Part shown: positions 1-10,817 of the stretch, one piece after another
Position numbering within the stretch: position 1 is the first letter of the stretch
Layout of the letters: every line of letters starts with the position of its first letter
Translations under genes and position numbers: made by a program
Notes under the pieces: generated by a model
Databases searched by the model: none
The model's input: only the letters and a program-made list of their open reading frames with translations
What the model was told of the DNA's origin: nothing
Assembly (NCBI GenBank): GCA_022827265.1
Contig: JAJDTF010000069.1
Coordinates: 1-57,220, forward strand
Direction: 5' to 3'
Length of the DNA: 57,220 nt
Origin: Acidimicrobiia bacterium
GTDB taxonomy: Bacteria > Actinomycetota > Acidimicrobiia > Acidimicrobiales > Poriferisodalaceae

Positions 1-1
1 C

Positions 2-115
2 CGCCGCAACACCGACCGCAAACCCGAGCACCGCGCAGCCCAGCTCGCACTCGCCGTCACCCTGATCATCACCCTCAAACTCATCGACCACCACGACCGC
101 TGGCAACCCCGATAA
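2..115 (+). CDS. Possible C-terminal end of a transposase (partial)
   Basis: An open frame enters from the left edge and stops at 113-115. It encodes about 37 residues ending in a Lys/Arg-rich pattern: an arginine pair, a TDRKPEH stretch, then a hydrophobic helix and a short basic tail. The layout resembles the last helix of IS5-like DDE transposases, where a basic segment with a conserved His precedes an aliphatic helix. Only the extreme C-terminus is present and no catalytic residue is visible. It could equally be the end of an unrelated protein. No terminal inverted repeat could be assigned with confidence in the following 190 bases. Confidence 0.35.
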   Translation, partial: RRNTDRKPEHRAAQLALAVTLIITLKLIDHHDRWQPR

Positions 116-148
116 CCCACCTATCCGCTAGCCCTCTTAGGCGGTACC

Positions 149-190
149 GGCGCGCTTCCGCAGCTTTATATGCGCCTATATATATTTTTT
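149..190 (+). terminator. Weak stem plus T-run after the partial left-edge gene
   Basis: A five-base stem (GGCGC at 149-153 with GCGCC at 172-176) is followed by an AT-rich stretch ending in six T residues at 185-190. The loop is long, so this is only a candidate terminator for the plus-strand gene ending at 115. The rest of 116-302 holds no gene and no clear element. Confidence 0.25.
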
Positions 191-302
191 GGGCGAATGT
201 GCTGCTGACCTGCGGGTTTCAGCAAACTGCTGGATCGCTGGTCGCTGAGGATTCTGTCGCCGCCGCAGCGGGCGCGCATGTGCACCCAACTGCTCGGCCG
301 GG

Positions 303-638
303 TCAGTCCCAGCCGAGCTCGTGCAGCCGGTCGTCGTCGATGCCGAAGTGATGGGCGATTTCATGCACGACGGTCACCAGCACTTCTTCCACCGCGTCGT
401 CGGGCGACTCGCACATCTCCAGGATGGGCAGCCGGTAGATGACAATGCTGTCGGGCATCGCCAGGCCGCCGTAGTCATGGCGCTCGGTCAGCGGGATGCC
501 CTCATAGACGCCGAGCAGGTCCGGATCCTCCCCGCGGTCCTCCACGAAGATGGCCACGTTGTCCATCAGCGAGCGCAGCGCGTCGGGAATGTCTTCGAGC
601 GCCTGTTCCACCAGGTCGGCAAAGCGGGTCTCGTCCAT
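303..638 (-). CDS. Small zincin-like metalloprotease (MMP-like domain)
   Basis: This 111-residue protein ends in a zinc-protease signature at residues 92-106: HExxH (His92, Glu93, His96), then Gly99, an acidic run, and His106 as probable third ligand. That matches the minimal MMP-like/zincin family (PF06262), compact cytosolic proteins of about 110-140 residues whose substrates are mostly unknown. The acidic N-terminus and the single-domain length fit. A GTG three codons upstream (647) is possible, but the G-rich Shine-Dalgarno-like stretch would then be too close, so the ATG at 638 is preferred. In M. tuberculosis a metallopeptidase of this family (Rv3259) lies beside pmmA and fbiA homologues, genes that also occur in this window. 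Confidence 0.8.
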   Translation of the reverse strand: MDETRFADLVEQALEDIPDALRSLMDNVAIFVEDRGEDPDLLGVYEGIPLTERHDYGGLAMPDSIVIYRLPILEMCESPDDAVEEVLVTVVHEIAHHFGIDDDRLHELGWD

Positions 639-728
639 CTCGAGCACACCCCCATCCTGCCGGGCCAGCCGGCCCGCGTCAGCGGCAAGGCACAGTCGGC
701 GGATCGGGCGCTGTGCTGGGACCAGCAG

Positions 729-734
729 TAAGTT
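729..734 (+). promoter_or_regulatory. Candidate leaderless -10 box of the EthD-like gene
   Basis: TAAGTT matches the actinobacterial -10 consensus TANNNT and ends six bases before the ATG at 741. Transcription would start at or next to the start codon. No Shine-Dalgarno sequence is seen, and no good -35 box is visible. Confidence 0.45.
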
Positions 735-740
735 GCAGGC

Positions 741-1352
741 ATGTACGAGCTCGTCGTCACGGGAAATGATCCGGATGCCGCTGCGGACGTAGCGGCCAGC
801 GTCGGGGGCGTGTGTTACGCGGCTGACCCCGACGATCGCCGCGAGTTTCCCTTCCGCACGCTCGTGCGCGCCATGACCGATTCCCCGGACCTGCTGACGC
901 CCGCCGCAACGGTCGGCACCTACCTGGCGTTCTCACGCGTCATCCGCGAGCGCCCGCTGGGGTCCGACCCGGGCACTGCCTCGCCGGGCCTGACTGCCAT
1001 CTTCCCGATGGTCCACCACCCACGGCTGACGCACGCGCAGGGAGACAGCCACTGGCGTGACACCCACGTGCCGCTAGCGCTGCAGCATCACCCCGGCATG
1101 TGGGACTACACCCAGCTCAGCGTAGTGGCCACACTCAACGGACCGTCCTATGACGGTTTTGCCATGGTCGCGTTCGCCTCGCTCGACGACATGCGTGAGC
1201 GCTTCTTCGGCGATGACCACGACCGCGACGTCATCCGTGCCGACGTGGCGAAATTCGCCGACACCGAGCGCTCGCCCCGGCGCGTGATCGCTACGGAGAC
1301 CATCTACCGCCAGCGTCCCCCGCTTCCGGCAGTGACCTGGCCGCACGACTAG
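741..1352 (+). CDS. EthD-like dimeric alpha/beta-barrel protein
   Basis: The 203-residue product has the look of a tandem ferredoxin-like (dimeric alpha-beta barrel) protein. It has a short N-terminal half and a C-terminal half with a HPRLTHAQGDSHWRD-type segment, where a His-rich loop precedes a WRDTHVPL motif. The last is close to the EthD signature in which a Trp/His pair comes before a conserved proline. EthD-family proteins are small cytosolic enzymes or accessories linked to ether, polyketide or aromatic degradation, and this sequence gives no substrate. The ATG start is supported by the TANNNT box ending six bases upstream. The next gene, an MFS carrier, begins 62 bp downstream on the same strand, so the pair may be co-transcribed. 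Confidence 0.6.
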   Translation: MYELVVTGNDPDAAADVAASVGGVCYAADPDDRREFPFRTLVRAMTDSPDLLTPAATVGTYLAFSRVIRERPLGSDPGTASPGLTAIFPMVHHPRLTHAQGDSHWRDTHVPLALQHHPGMWDYTQLSVVATLNGPSYDGFAMVAFASLDDMRERFFGDDHDRDVIRADVAKFADTERSPRRVIATETIYRQRPPLPAVTWPHD

Positions 1353-1414
1353 CTTGCGCGCCCCCAAGCGAGCCTCAGTCCGCCGCGCGCCATGAGCCAG
1401 CCAGCGAGTTCATC

Positions 1415-2683
1415 GTGACTGCCGCGCACCACGCCGAGGCGTTCAGCCCTGCGCGCCGGATCGGCACGCTGCTGACGCTGGCCGGGGCAGCGGCGGTGTC
1501 GCAATCGTTCGGCCGCTTCACCTATTCGCTGCTCTATGCCGACATGCGCGACGGCTTCGGCCTGTCCAACACCGTGGCCGGTGCTCTTGGCTCGCTGAAC
1601 CTGCTGCTGTACGTGGTGGGCTCGCTGGTGGTTGCGCTCACGGTGGGGCGCACCGGCCTGAGCGGCGCTGTGCGGATCGGCCTCGCGGGCAACGTGGCCG
1701 GCCTGGCGCTGCTGTCGTGGAGCCCGAACGTGGGCGTCGCGGCCTTCGCGCTCGCGTTGACGGGCTTCTGTGCGGCCGGCGTGTGGGTGGGCACTCCCGG
1801 GCTCGCCGCGGAGCTGCTGGGGCCCGAGCGGCGGGGCGCCGCTGCCGGCTGGATGACCGGCGGTGTCGGCAGCGGCATGGTCGCGGCGGCGGCCATCGAC
1901 GCGCTGCTGAACCGTCCCGACGGCACCGAGCCTGGCGAGGCGATGCTGGTCGCGGCCGACCTCAGCCATCCGCGCAACGTGTACCGGGTCGAGCTCGTCA
2001 TCGGCGCGGTGATACTGATCGCGCTCGCCGTCGCCGTGCACAAGTGGGTACGCACGCCTGGTCGCACGGGCTTCGGAGGTGCTCGCGCCGCACTCGCCAA
2101 GATTCCCCGGGCGGGCCAGCTCATCACCGCCTACACGCTGCACGCCTTCGTCGTCACGACAGTGATCACGTTCATCGTGGACCACCTCGAGGGCTACGCC
2201 GACCTCTTCAACGCTCGGGACGCCACGATCGCCTTTTCGTTGATCGGCGTCGGCAGCATCGCCGGCGGGCCGATCTTCGGACGCTCAGCCGACCGTCTTG
2301 GCCGACGGCGCACCGTCACCATCGGGTTCTGCGTGTCGATGATCTCCATGGTTTTCATGACCGCGTACCCCTTGCTCGAAGTGGGCGGGCAGGCACTGGC
2401 GTGGACTGCGGCGTTCATCTTCGGCACGGCGTTCACCGGCATCATCGCCTCGATAGCGGCCAGGGTCAGCGACAACCTCTCCGGCGACGAGTTCGGCGCG
2501 GCCTACGGGGTTGCCACGATCTTGTTCGGCCTCGGCTTGGCGGCAGGTCCGTGGCTCGGCGGCGTGACGGCCGACTGGTTCGACAGCTTCGGTCCCGCCT
2601 TCGGGCTCGCCGTCGCTGCGTGCGTGGCGGGCGTCCTGCTCACCGGCTGGGGCGACGACCCAGTGCCCGCGGAGGGTTCCTAG
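1415..2683 (+). CDS. MFS transporter, YbfB-like
   Basis: This 422-residue integral membrane protein has about 12 hydrophobic segments in two six-helix halves, separated by a basic loop near residues 205-225. The first helix contains a SFGRFTYSLL segment like the GFGRFAY motif of the YbfB/MFS_4 subfamily (PF06779). An SADRLGRRRT sequence after helix 8 is the usual MFS A-like motif (D-R-x-G-R-R). Substrate cannot be told from sequence. The GTG start at 1415 is the first in-frame start, and a nine-codon frame beginning at 1392 ends over it. The gene converges on the crotonase gene, with a hairpin between them. Confidence 0.8.
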   Translation: MTAAHHAEAFSPARRIGTLLTLAGAAAVSQSFGRFTYSLLYADMRDGFGLSNTVAGALGSLNLLLYVVGSLVVALTVGRTGLSGAVRIGLAGNVAGLALLSWSPNVGVAAFALALTGFCAAGVWVGTPGLAAELLGPERRGAAAGWMTGGVGSGMVAAAAIDALLNRPDGTEPGEAMLVAADLSHPRNVYRVELVIGAVILIALAVAVHKWVRTPGRTGFGGARAALAKIPRAGQLITAYTLHAFVVTTVITFIVDHLEGYADLFNARDATIAFSLIGVGSIAGGPIFGRSADRLGRRRTVTIGFCVSMISMVFMTAYPLLEVGGQALAWTAAFIFGTAFTGIIASIAARVSDNLSGDEFGAAYGVATILFGLGLAAGPWLGGVTADWFDSFGPAFGLAVAACVAGVLLTGWGDDPVPAEGS

Positions 2684-2690
2684 GACTGAA

Positions 2691-2712
2691 TCGGCTGACC
2701 CGAGCCAGCCGA
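2691..2712. terminator. Convergent terminator-like hairpin
   Basis: A perfect seven-base stem (TCGGCTG at 2691-2697 with CAGCCGA at 2706-2712) and an eight-base loop sit in the 36-bp gap between two convergent stop codons. There is no T-run, so it would act as a G/C hairpin of the kind often found between actinobacterial convergent genes. Confidence 0.5.
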
Positions 2713-2719
2713 TCTGGGG

Positions 2720-3619
2720 TTAGCTGAATTCGGGCTCGTCCCACCAGGGGAAGTACTCGGGCAGGTCCTGCGTCGGCCGCAGCGAGAATTCCGGCGGCCG
2801 CTTCTCGAGGAACGACGCAACGCCCTCGTGGGCATCTGCGCCACGGCCCAGGTGGAAGATCCCACGGGAGTCGATCTTGTGGGCCTCCATCGGATGATCG
2901 GCAGCGAGCATGCGCCACAGCATGTGGCGGATCACCGTCACCGAGATGGCCGAGGTGTTCTGGGCGATCTCGGCTGCGATGGCCCGGGCCGCCGGCAGCA
3001 GGTCGTCGGGCTCGTGCAGGCTGCGCACCAGCCCTCCTTCGAGGGCCTCGTCGGCGTCAAAGACACGGCCGCTGAAGCACCATTCGAGCGCCCGCGACAG
3101 ACCGACCACGCGCGGCAGGAAGTACGACGAGCAGGCCTCGGGCACCACTCCCCGGCGGGCGAACACGAACCCGATACGGGCCTTGGTGGATGCCAGCCGG
3201 ATGTCCATGGGCAGCGTCATCGTGACGCCCACGCCGACCGCCGGGCCGTTGATCGCCGCTATCAGCGGCTTGTTGCACTCGTACAGGCGCAGCGTGAGCA
3301 GCCCGCCGCCGTCGCGCATCCACGCCAGGTCGCCGCCCTCGCCCCGCTCGGAGGCTCGCTCGGCCTTGCGCTCATCGGATTGGCTGTCGAAGTCGAAGGT
3401 GTCGGCGCCCCCGCTCAGATCGGCCCCGGCGCAGTAGCCACGGCCGGCGCCGGTGAAGATCACCGCCCGGACGTCGTCGTCGGCATCGACAAGGTCGATG
3501 GCATCCATCACATCACGCAGCATCTGGCTGTTGAACGCGTTCAGGCGCTCGGGGCGATTCAGCGTGATGGTGGCGACGCGGTCGTCAACCTCGTACAGGA
3601 TCATCTCGAACTCCGGCAC
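2720..3619 (-). CDS. Enoyl-CoA hydratase/isomerase family protein (crotonase)
   Basis: A 299-residue crotonase-fold protein. The N-terminus has the NRPERLNAFN motif. The first oxyanion-hole strand appears as CAGADLSGG near residues 63-71, and the second around NGPAVGVGV. At the positions of the two catalytic glutamates of classical enoyl-CoA hydratase this protein has Thr and Phe. A Glu is present a few residues later in a GVVPE motif, as in several isomerase or hydrolase members, so plain hydratase activity should not be assumed. The GTG at 3619 has a G-rich Shine-Dalgarno five bases upstream, and an ATG five codons in (3604) is the alternative. It follows ftsX on the same strand after a 108-bp gap. 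Confidence 0.85.
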   Translation of the reverse strand: MPEFEMILYEVDDRVATITLNRPERLNAFNSQMLRDVMDAIDLVDADDDVRAVIFTGAGRGYCAGADLSGGADTFDFDSQSDERKAERASERGEGGDLAWMRDGGGLLTLRLYECNKPLIAAINGPAVGVGVTMTLPMDIRLASTKARIGFVFARRGVVPEACSSYFLPRVVGLSRALEWCFSGRVFDADEALEGGLVRSLHEPDDLLPAARAIAAEIAQNTSAISVTVIRHMLWRMLAADHPMEAHKIDSRGIFHLGRGADAHEGVASFLEKRPPEFSLRPTQDLPEYFPWWDEPEFS

Positions 3620-3639
3620 AGCGCCCCCTCAAGCAATGG

Positions 3640-3658
3640 CCGTCCGGCTGGCGGACGG
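3640..3658. terminator. Hairpin between ftsX and the crotonase gene
   Basis: CCGTCCG (3640-3646) and CGGACGG (3652-3658) form a perfect seven-base stem with a five-base loop. It lies in the gap after the ftsX stop, reading on the minus strand. There is no clear U tract on that side, so termination is possible but unproven. Confidence 0.35.
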
Positions 3659-3727
3659 CGGTGTCGGCGGCTTTTCTACACGCCCAGCCGCTCCGTACGT
3701 CGAGCGGCCGGTGCAGCTCGCGCCCAG

Positions 3728-4621
3728 CTACACGTCCAGGAAGCGGCTGGCTGCGAACGCCGAGCCGATCATCCCCACGAGCACACCGGCGATCACCGTG
3801 ACGATCACCACAGTCGTGAACTGATCGGAGGTGACCACGAACGACCGGAAGAACGCCAGGATGTCCGAGCGCGAGAACAGGCCCTCCACGTGACCTCGCA
3901 GCGCTCCTGCGGCAATCGCCCCGATGATGCCGCCGATGAGGCCGTGCAACATGCCTTCGAGCATGAACGGGAACCGGATGAAGCTGTTCGTGGCGCCGAC
4001 CAGCTTCATCACCTCGATCTCGCGCCGGCGGGCGAACATCGCCACGCGGATCGAGTTGAAGATGAGCATCACGCTGGCGCCCGACAGCACGATCGACAGC
4101 AGCAGCACGATGCCCTGGAACGACGTGAACCAGGTGCGAATGGCGTCGACCTCTTCTCGGCCTGTCTGGACTGACATCACGCCGGGCCGCTGACGGAATT
4201 GGGCGGCCAGTGATTCAATCAGCTCGGCCTCGACCGACCGGGGCACCACCCGGTACGACGCGGGCAGCGCCTCGGGAGACACCTGGGCCAGCAGCTCGGG
4301 CTGGTCGGCCATCTGCTGGGACACCAGCCCATAGGCCTCCTCGGAGCTGAAGAACTCGATGCGATCGATCTCGGGGTGGGTCTGCAACTCGATGCCGAGC
4401 GCATCGAGCTGGCTGGGGTCGATCTGGGGGTTCAGAAACACCTCGAACTGGACGCCGCCCTCCCAGCGATCGAGCGCGTTCCCGCTGGCATATCCCGCCA
4501 TGAGCCCCATGCCCACCAGCATCACGCCGACAGCCACAGTGAGAATCGCAGCAAACGTCAGCGTGAGGTTGCGCCGGATGTTGGTCCAGGTCTCCCGCGC
4601 GAAGTAGCGGATCCGGCTCAC
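3728..4621 (-). CDS. ftsX: Cell division ABC permease FtsX
   Basis: A 297-residue protein with the FtsX layout: a short cytosolic N-terminus with an [14 protein letters not shown] stretch, TM1 near residues 22-42, a large extracytoplasmic domain, then three TM helices in the C-terminal half. FtsX forms a complex with the ATPase FtsE. It does not transport but signals across the membrane to activate peptidoglycan hydrolases (RipC in mycobacteria). The GTG start overlaps the ftsE stop codon by four bases, so the two are translationally coupled. In many bacteria smpB follows ftsX in this cluster. Here a crotonase gene does. Confidence 0.93.
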   Translation of the reverse strand: MSRIRYFARETWTNIRRNLTLTFAAILTVAVGVMLVGMGLMAGYASGNALDRWEGGVQFEVFLNPQIDPSQLDALGIELQTHPEIDRIEFFSSEEAYGLVSQQMADQPELLAQVSPEALPASYRVVPRSVEAELIESLAAQFRQRPGVMSVQTGREEVDAIRTWFTSFQGIVLLLSIVLSGASVMLIFNSIRVAMFARRREIEVMKLVGATNSFIRFPFMLEGMLHGLIGGIIGAIAAGALRGHVEGLFSRSDILAFFRSFVVTSDQFTTVVIVTVIAGVLVGMIGSAFAASRFLDV

Positions 4622-5352
4622 GGACTCGCCCCATCGACAGGATGGACCCCGGGCGCCTCTGGCGAATCGGTCTCGCTGCCGTACGCGCCGCGCTGCTCGT
4701 CACGCACGAGCTCGCCCTGACGCAGCGCGATCACGCGACGCCGCATGCGGTCCACGATCGTGCGGTCGTGCGTGGCCATGACCACGGTGGTGCCGGTGCG
4801 ATTGATCCGGTCCAGCAGCGAGGTGAGCTCTTCTGAGGTGTCGGGGTCGAGGTTGCCGGTGGGCTCGTCGGCCAGCAGGATCAGGGGCCGGTTCACGAAT
4901 GCCCGGGCGATGCTCACACGTTGCTGCTCGCCGCCTGACAGCTCGTCGGGAAACCGCCGGTGCTTGTCCTCCAGGCCGACCAGCTCCAAGATGGCCGGCA
5001 CCTGCGTGCGGATGACATTCTCTGGGCGGCCGATGACCTCGAGCGCGAAAGCGACGTTCTGGTAGACGGTCTTGTTCGGCAGCAGCTTGAAGTCCTGGAA
5101 GACTGAGCCGATGTTCCGTCGCAGGTAGGGCACACGCCAGCTGTTCAGCTTGGACAGATCCTTGCCGGCCACGTGGATGTCGCCGGCAGTGACCTTCTCC
5201 TCGCAGGTCATGAGACGCAGCATCGTGGACTTGCCCGAGCCCGACGGTCCCACCAGGAAGACGAACTCGCCCTTCTCGATATTGAGCGTCACGCCGTTGA
5301 CTGCCCGCGTCTCGCCCTTGTAGATCTTCGTGACGTTGTCGAAGCGGATCAT
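4618..5352 (-). CDS. ftsE: Cell division ATP-binding protein FtsE
   Basis: A 244-residue ABC ATPase with Walker A GPSGSGKS at residues 35-42, the Q-loop in FQDFKLLP, signature LSGGEQQR, Walker B LLADEPTG and the FtsE-type NLDPDTSE sequence. It works as the cytosolic motor of FtsEX in division-site cell wall hydrolysis. The last 25 or so residues form a variable acidic tail. It lies 59 bp downstream of prfB and overlaps ftsX, an order (prfB-ftsE-ftsX) typical of actinobacteria. Confidence 0.95.
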   Translation of the reverse strand: MIRFDNVTKIYKGETRAVNGVTLNIEKGEFVFLVGPSGSGKSTMLRLMTCEEKVTAGDIHVAGKDLSKLNSWRVPYLRRNIGSVFQDFKLLPNKTVYQNVAFALEVIGRPENVIRTQVPAILELVGLEDKHRRFPDELSGGEQQRVSIARAFVNRPLILLADEPTGNLDPDTSEELTSLLDRINRTGTTVVMATHDRTIVDRMRRRVIALRQGELVRDEQRGAYGSETDSPEAPGVHPVDGASP

Positions 5353-5411
5353 GCGCGCCCCAAGGTACGACAGCGACCGGCCGCAACCCGGTCATCAATC
5401 GGCCCAGTTGC

Positions 5412-6545
5412 CTAGGTCTCGGCGGCCGCGGGTTGCTGGGAGCGCTGCCAGCGCAGGTAGGCCTCCATCAGGCCGCTGAGGTCGCCGTCGAGCACGGCGT
5501 CGACGTTGCCGATCTCCATGCCGGTCCGCAAGTCCTTGACCTGCTGGTACGGGTGCAGCACGTACGAGCGGATCTGGCTGCCCCACGCGACGTCGCGCTG
5601 CTCGCCCGCGAGGGCCGCGACTTCGGCCTCTCGCTCGGTTCGCTGCAGGTCGGCCAGCTTGGCCGCCAGCATCTGCATGGCTCGGTCCTTGTTCTGGTGC
5701 TGGCTCCGTTCGTTCTGGCAGGCAACGACGATCCCGCTGGGCAGGTGCGTGATGCGCACGGCGGAGTCGGTGACGTTCACGTGCTGGCCGCCCGCGCCCG
5801 ACGAACGGTAGGTGTCGATGCGCAGATCGCTCTCGTCGATGGGCACCTCGTCTGACACCTCGTCGAAGAACGGCACCACCGACAGCGATGCGAACGCTGT
5901 GTGCCGGCGCGACTGCGAGTCGAACGGCGAGATGCGCACTAGCCGGTGCACGCCCCGTTCCGCCGCAAGGAACCCGAACGCGTGCCGCCCCTTGATCAGG
6001 AACGTTGCGGAGCTGATCCCGGCTTCGCCGCCGTCGGTCGCCTCGGTCAGCTCCACGGTGAAGTCGTTGCGCTCGGCCCATCGCTGGTACATGCGCAGCA
6101 GCATCTCTGCCCAGTCGCAGGCGTCGGTGCCTCCGGCCCCCGAGTTGATCTCGCAGACGGCATCGTTCTCGTCGTGCTCGCCGCCGAACAGCGCCATCAG
6201 CTCGATGTCCGCGAGCCGGTCCTCGGCTGCAGTGACCACCTCGTCGATCTCGGGCAGCAGCTCTGGGTCGTCTTCTTCGGTGGCCAGCTCCACCAGCGCT
6301 GTCGCGTCGTCGACCTCGGCGCGTGCCCGCTCCCAGCGCTCGATGTCGTCACGCACACGCGACAGGCGTGTGGTGACCGCCCGGGCCCGATCGGGCTCGT
6401 CCCACAGCGACGGTTCCGATGCCTCGGTTTCCAGCCCGTTCGCCGCCGCGCGCGCGTCGTCGATCCCGAGGTACTGATGCGCCTCGCTGACGCGGCGATC
6501 CAAGTCGGTCAACGCGTCGGCAAGGTCACTCAAGGATCGGCTCAC
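5412..6545 (-). CDS. prfB: Peptide chain release factor 2
   Basis: This 377-residue protein carries the SPF tripeptide at 206-208, the RF2 determinant for UGA/UAA recognition. It also has the GGQ motif at 252-254, which triggers peptidyl-tRNA hydrolysis. Domain order is N-terminal coiled coil, PCRF domain, then class I release-factor domain. The frame is continuous, so the +1 programmed frameshift of many prfB genes is absent. The GTG start is nine bases after the secA stop, which suggests co-transcription with secA. Confidence 0.95.
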   Translation of the reverse strand: MSRSLSDLADALTDLDRRVSEAHQYLGIDDARAAANGLETEASEPSLWDEPDRARAVTTRLSRVRDDIERWERARAEVDDATALVELATEEDDPELLPEIDEVVTAAEDRLADIELMALFGGEHDENDAVCEINSGAGGTDACDWAEMLLRMYQRWAERNDFTVELTEATDGGEAGISSATFLIKGRHAFGFLAAERGVHRLVRISPFDSQSRRHTAFASLSVVPFFDEVSDEVPIDESDLRIDTYRSSGAGGQHVNVTDSAVRITHLPSGIVVACQNERSQHQNKDRAMQMLAAKLADLQRTEREAEVAALAGEQRDVAWGSQIRSYVLHPYQQVKDLRTGMEIGNVDAVLDGDLSGLMEAYLRWQRSQQPAAAET

Positions 6546-6554
6546 AGCAGTCGC

Positions 6555-9362
<2,808 letters not shown>

Positions 9363-9368
9363 AAACGC

Positions 9369-9374
9369 AGGCTA
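9369..9374 (-). promoter_or_regulatory. Candidate leaderless -10 box of secA
   Basis: Read on the minus strand, TAGCCT (TANNNT) ends six bases before the secA GTG. The ten bases from the box onward (TAGCCTGCG plus one) nearly repeat those before the glycosyltransferase fusion gene at 20256. No Shine-Dalgarno sequence is present. Confidence 0.5.
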
Positions 9375-9406
9375 CCGCTGCCCCCCGACGCCAGAGCCGA
9401 GGATTA

Positions 9407-9426
9407 TTCGCCTGCCGGCTCAGCCT
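9407..9426 (+). repeat. Tail fragment of the interspersed element (copy E)
   Basis: The bases TTCGCCTGCCGGCTCAGCCT match 19 of 20 bases of the right end of the larger element at 41862-41954. The fragment lies directly past the hpf stop codon. Confidence 0.5.
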
Positions 9427-9427
9427 C

Positions 9428-10027
9428 TCAGGAGTCGATCTCGATGAGGCCGGCGTCGCCGTCGGAGCGGAGGTACACCACGCTGGGCTTGCTGGTGTCT
9501 GCGTTCACGAAGAGGAAGAAATCGTGATCCAGCAGCTGCATGCGGGTCACGGCTTCGGCAGGATCCATCAGCTCCAGGTCGAAGCTCTTGCGCCGCACGA
9601 TGCGCGGCACCCATTCGGGGTCGTCAGGTCCTGCTGTTGTCTCGGGGGCCGGAGCGCCGTTGACGAGGTCGTTCTCGAGGCGTGCGAGCGGATGATGCGC
9701 CTCGTCGCGGTGCAGATTGGGACGATGCCGGCGCACGACGCGAGTCTTGAGCTTGCGGAGCTGCTTGCCCAGTTTGCCGACCGCCAGATCGACCGCCTGG
9801 TGCTGATCGACGCCGGCGACCGAGGCCCGCACATGATGGCCATGTCCGAGCAGCGTTACCTCCACCTGCTCCCGCTCGGCGATGCGCGGATTCTTCTCTT
9901 CACGGAACACCACCTCGGCACGATCCAACCCGTTGACGAATCGATCCAGTGCCCCGATCTTCCGCTCCACCGCAGCCCGCACATCGTCGGGAACCTGAAC
10001 TTTGCGACCCGTAATGGTGATCTGCAT
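9428..10027 (-). CDS. hpf: Ribosome hibernation promoting factor, long form
   Basis: The 199-residue protein begins MQITITGRKV, the normal start of the S30AE/HPF domain (about residues 1-100). A charged linker follows, then a C-terminal dimerisation domain with the conserved SFDLELMDPAEAVTRMQLL and HDFFLF features. Long HPF pairs 70S ribosomes into inactive 100S particles in stationary phase or starvation. An open frame runs 137 codons further upstream, but that part is a shadow of comF. The ATG at 10027 gives the family's normal N-terminus. The gene lies between comF and secA, as in mycobacteria. Confidence 0.93.
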   Translation of the reverse strand: MQITITGRKVQVPDDVRAAVERKIGALDRFVNGLDRAEVVFREEKNPRIAEREQVEVTLLGHGHHVRASVAGVDQHQAVDLAVGKLGKQLRKLKTRVVRRHRPNLHRDEAHHPLARLENDLVNGAPAPETTAGPDDPEWVPRIVRRKSFDLELMDPAEAVTRMQLLDHDFFLFVNADTSKPSVVYLRSDGDAGLIEIDS

Positions 10028-10092
10028 TGCCTCGGCTTTCTGAGCAGGTGCGCAGCCGTTGCAGCCTTGCTCCAACTGAAGGGAGTGCCATG

Positions 10093-10803
10093 TTAGGCAG
10101 CCGCGGAGTCGCGGTCGCGACCCCGTCGAGCACACGCTGCCACATGGACGGCCGCTGCACCGGCATCCGTCAGCGCAGCCGTTGCCGCCCGCAGCGTTGC
10201 CCCGGTAGTGACCACGTCGTCCACCAGCAGGATCCGGCGTCCCGCTGCGACGCGGCGGCAGTCGAAGCGAGGACCGGCCAACCGCTTCTCCCGGCTGGCG
10301 CCTGACTGCGCAGTGCCGCCGATCCGCCGCAACAATCGCATCGGACGTGCTCGCAAGGCCTTGGCAGTGGCCCTCGCCAGTGTCTCCGCCTGATCGAACC
10401 CCCGTGCTCGCCGGTGCGCCGCAGTAGTCGGCGCCCAAGTCACTGTGTCGATGGGCGCCGGCCCAGCCGCCGCCGTGTCGATGGGCGCCGGCCCAGCCGC
10501 CGCCGTGTCAACGGGCGCGATCGAACGCAGCGCGGCGAGATGAGCAAGCGCGAGCGAGTCGCCGAGCCAACGGGCAATGGCCCGCTCGCCCCGGTACTTG
10601 AGGGCATGCACAAATTCGCGCCCGACATCGGAATGAGCGAACAGCAGCGCGACGGACTGCGCTCCCGCAACCGAAGCCGGCTCGGGGTCGACAAGCGCCT
10701 CGATGCACGGCGAACAAGGGCACCACCCCAACACCCCACAACCGGCACACCGAACCTCAAACAACACCCACTCGACCGTACGCGCGCCGATTTCGACCAC
10801 CAA
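10093..10803 (-). CDS. ComF family phosphoribosyltransferase-like protein
   Basis: About 236 residues. A Cys-rich N-terminus (CAGCG, then CPCSPC) suggests the zinc site of ComF/GntX proteins. The C-terminal half holds the PRPP-binding motif ILLVDDVVTTGAT and an RARGFDQAETLA segment, both standard for the family. ComF proteins relate to DNA uptake in competent bacteria, but their role in actinobacteria is unknown. A 30-bp exact tandem duplication gives a Pro/Ala-rich repeat (twice AAAGPAPIDT) between the two halves. The first start is TTG (10803) with GTG one codon on (10800), so the start is uncertain. The gene ends 65 bp before hpf. Confidence 0.8.
   Translation of the reverse strand: MVVEIGARTVEWVLFEVRCAGCGVLGWCPCSPCIEALVDPEPASVAGAQSVALLFAHSDVGREFVHALKYRGERAIARWLGDSLALAHLAALRSIAPVDTAAAGPAPIDTAAAGPAPIDTVTWAPTTAAHRRARGFDQAETLARATAKALRARPMRLLRRIGGTAQSGASREKRLAGPRFDCRRVAAGRRILLVDDVVTTGATLRAATAALTDAGAAAVHVAACARRGRDRDSAAA
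10445..10518. repeat. 30-bp tandem repeat inside comF
   Basis: Two exact 30-bp units (10445-10474 and 10475-10504) are followed by a 14-base partial third unit. The unit length keeps the comF frame and adds ten residues per copy. Confidence 0.9.
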
Positions 10804-10817
10804 AGGGATTTCGTGCC

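Noticed and set aside
6470..6545. Programmed +1 frameshift site in prfB
   Set aside because: The reading frame is continuous from the GTG start, and no in-frame UGA or slippery CUU-UGA is present.
9428..10438. Long N-terminal extension of hpf
   Set aside because: The extra 137 codons are antisense-free but out of frame with comF on the same strand and lack any motif. The S30AE domain starts at the ATG at 10027.
10445..10518. Possible CRISPR-like array
   Set aside because: The units are directly adjacent without spacers and lie in frame inside comF.
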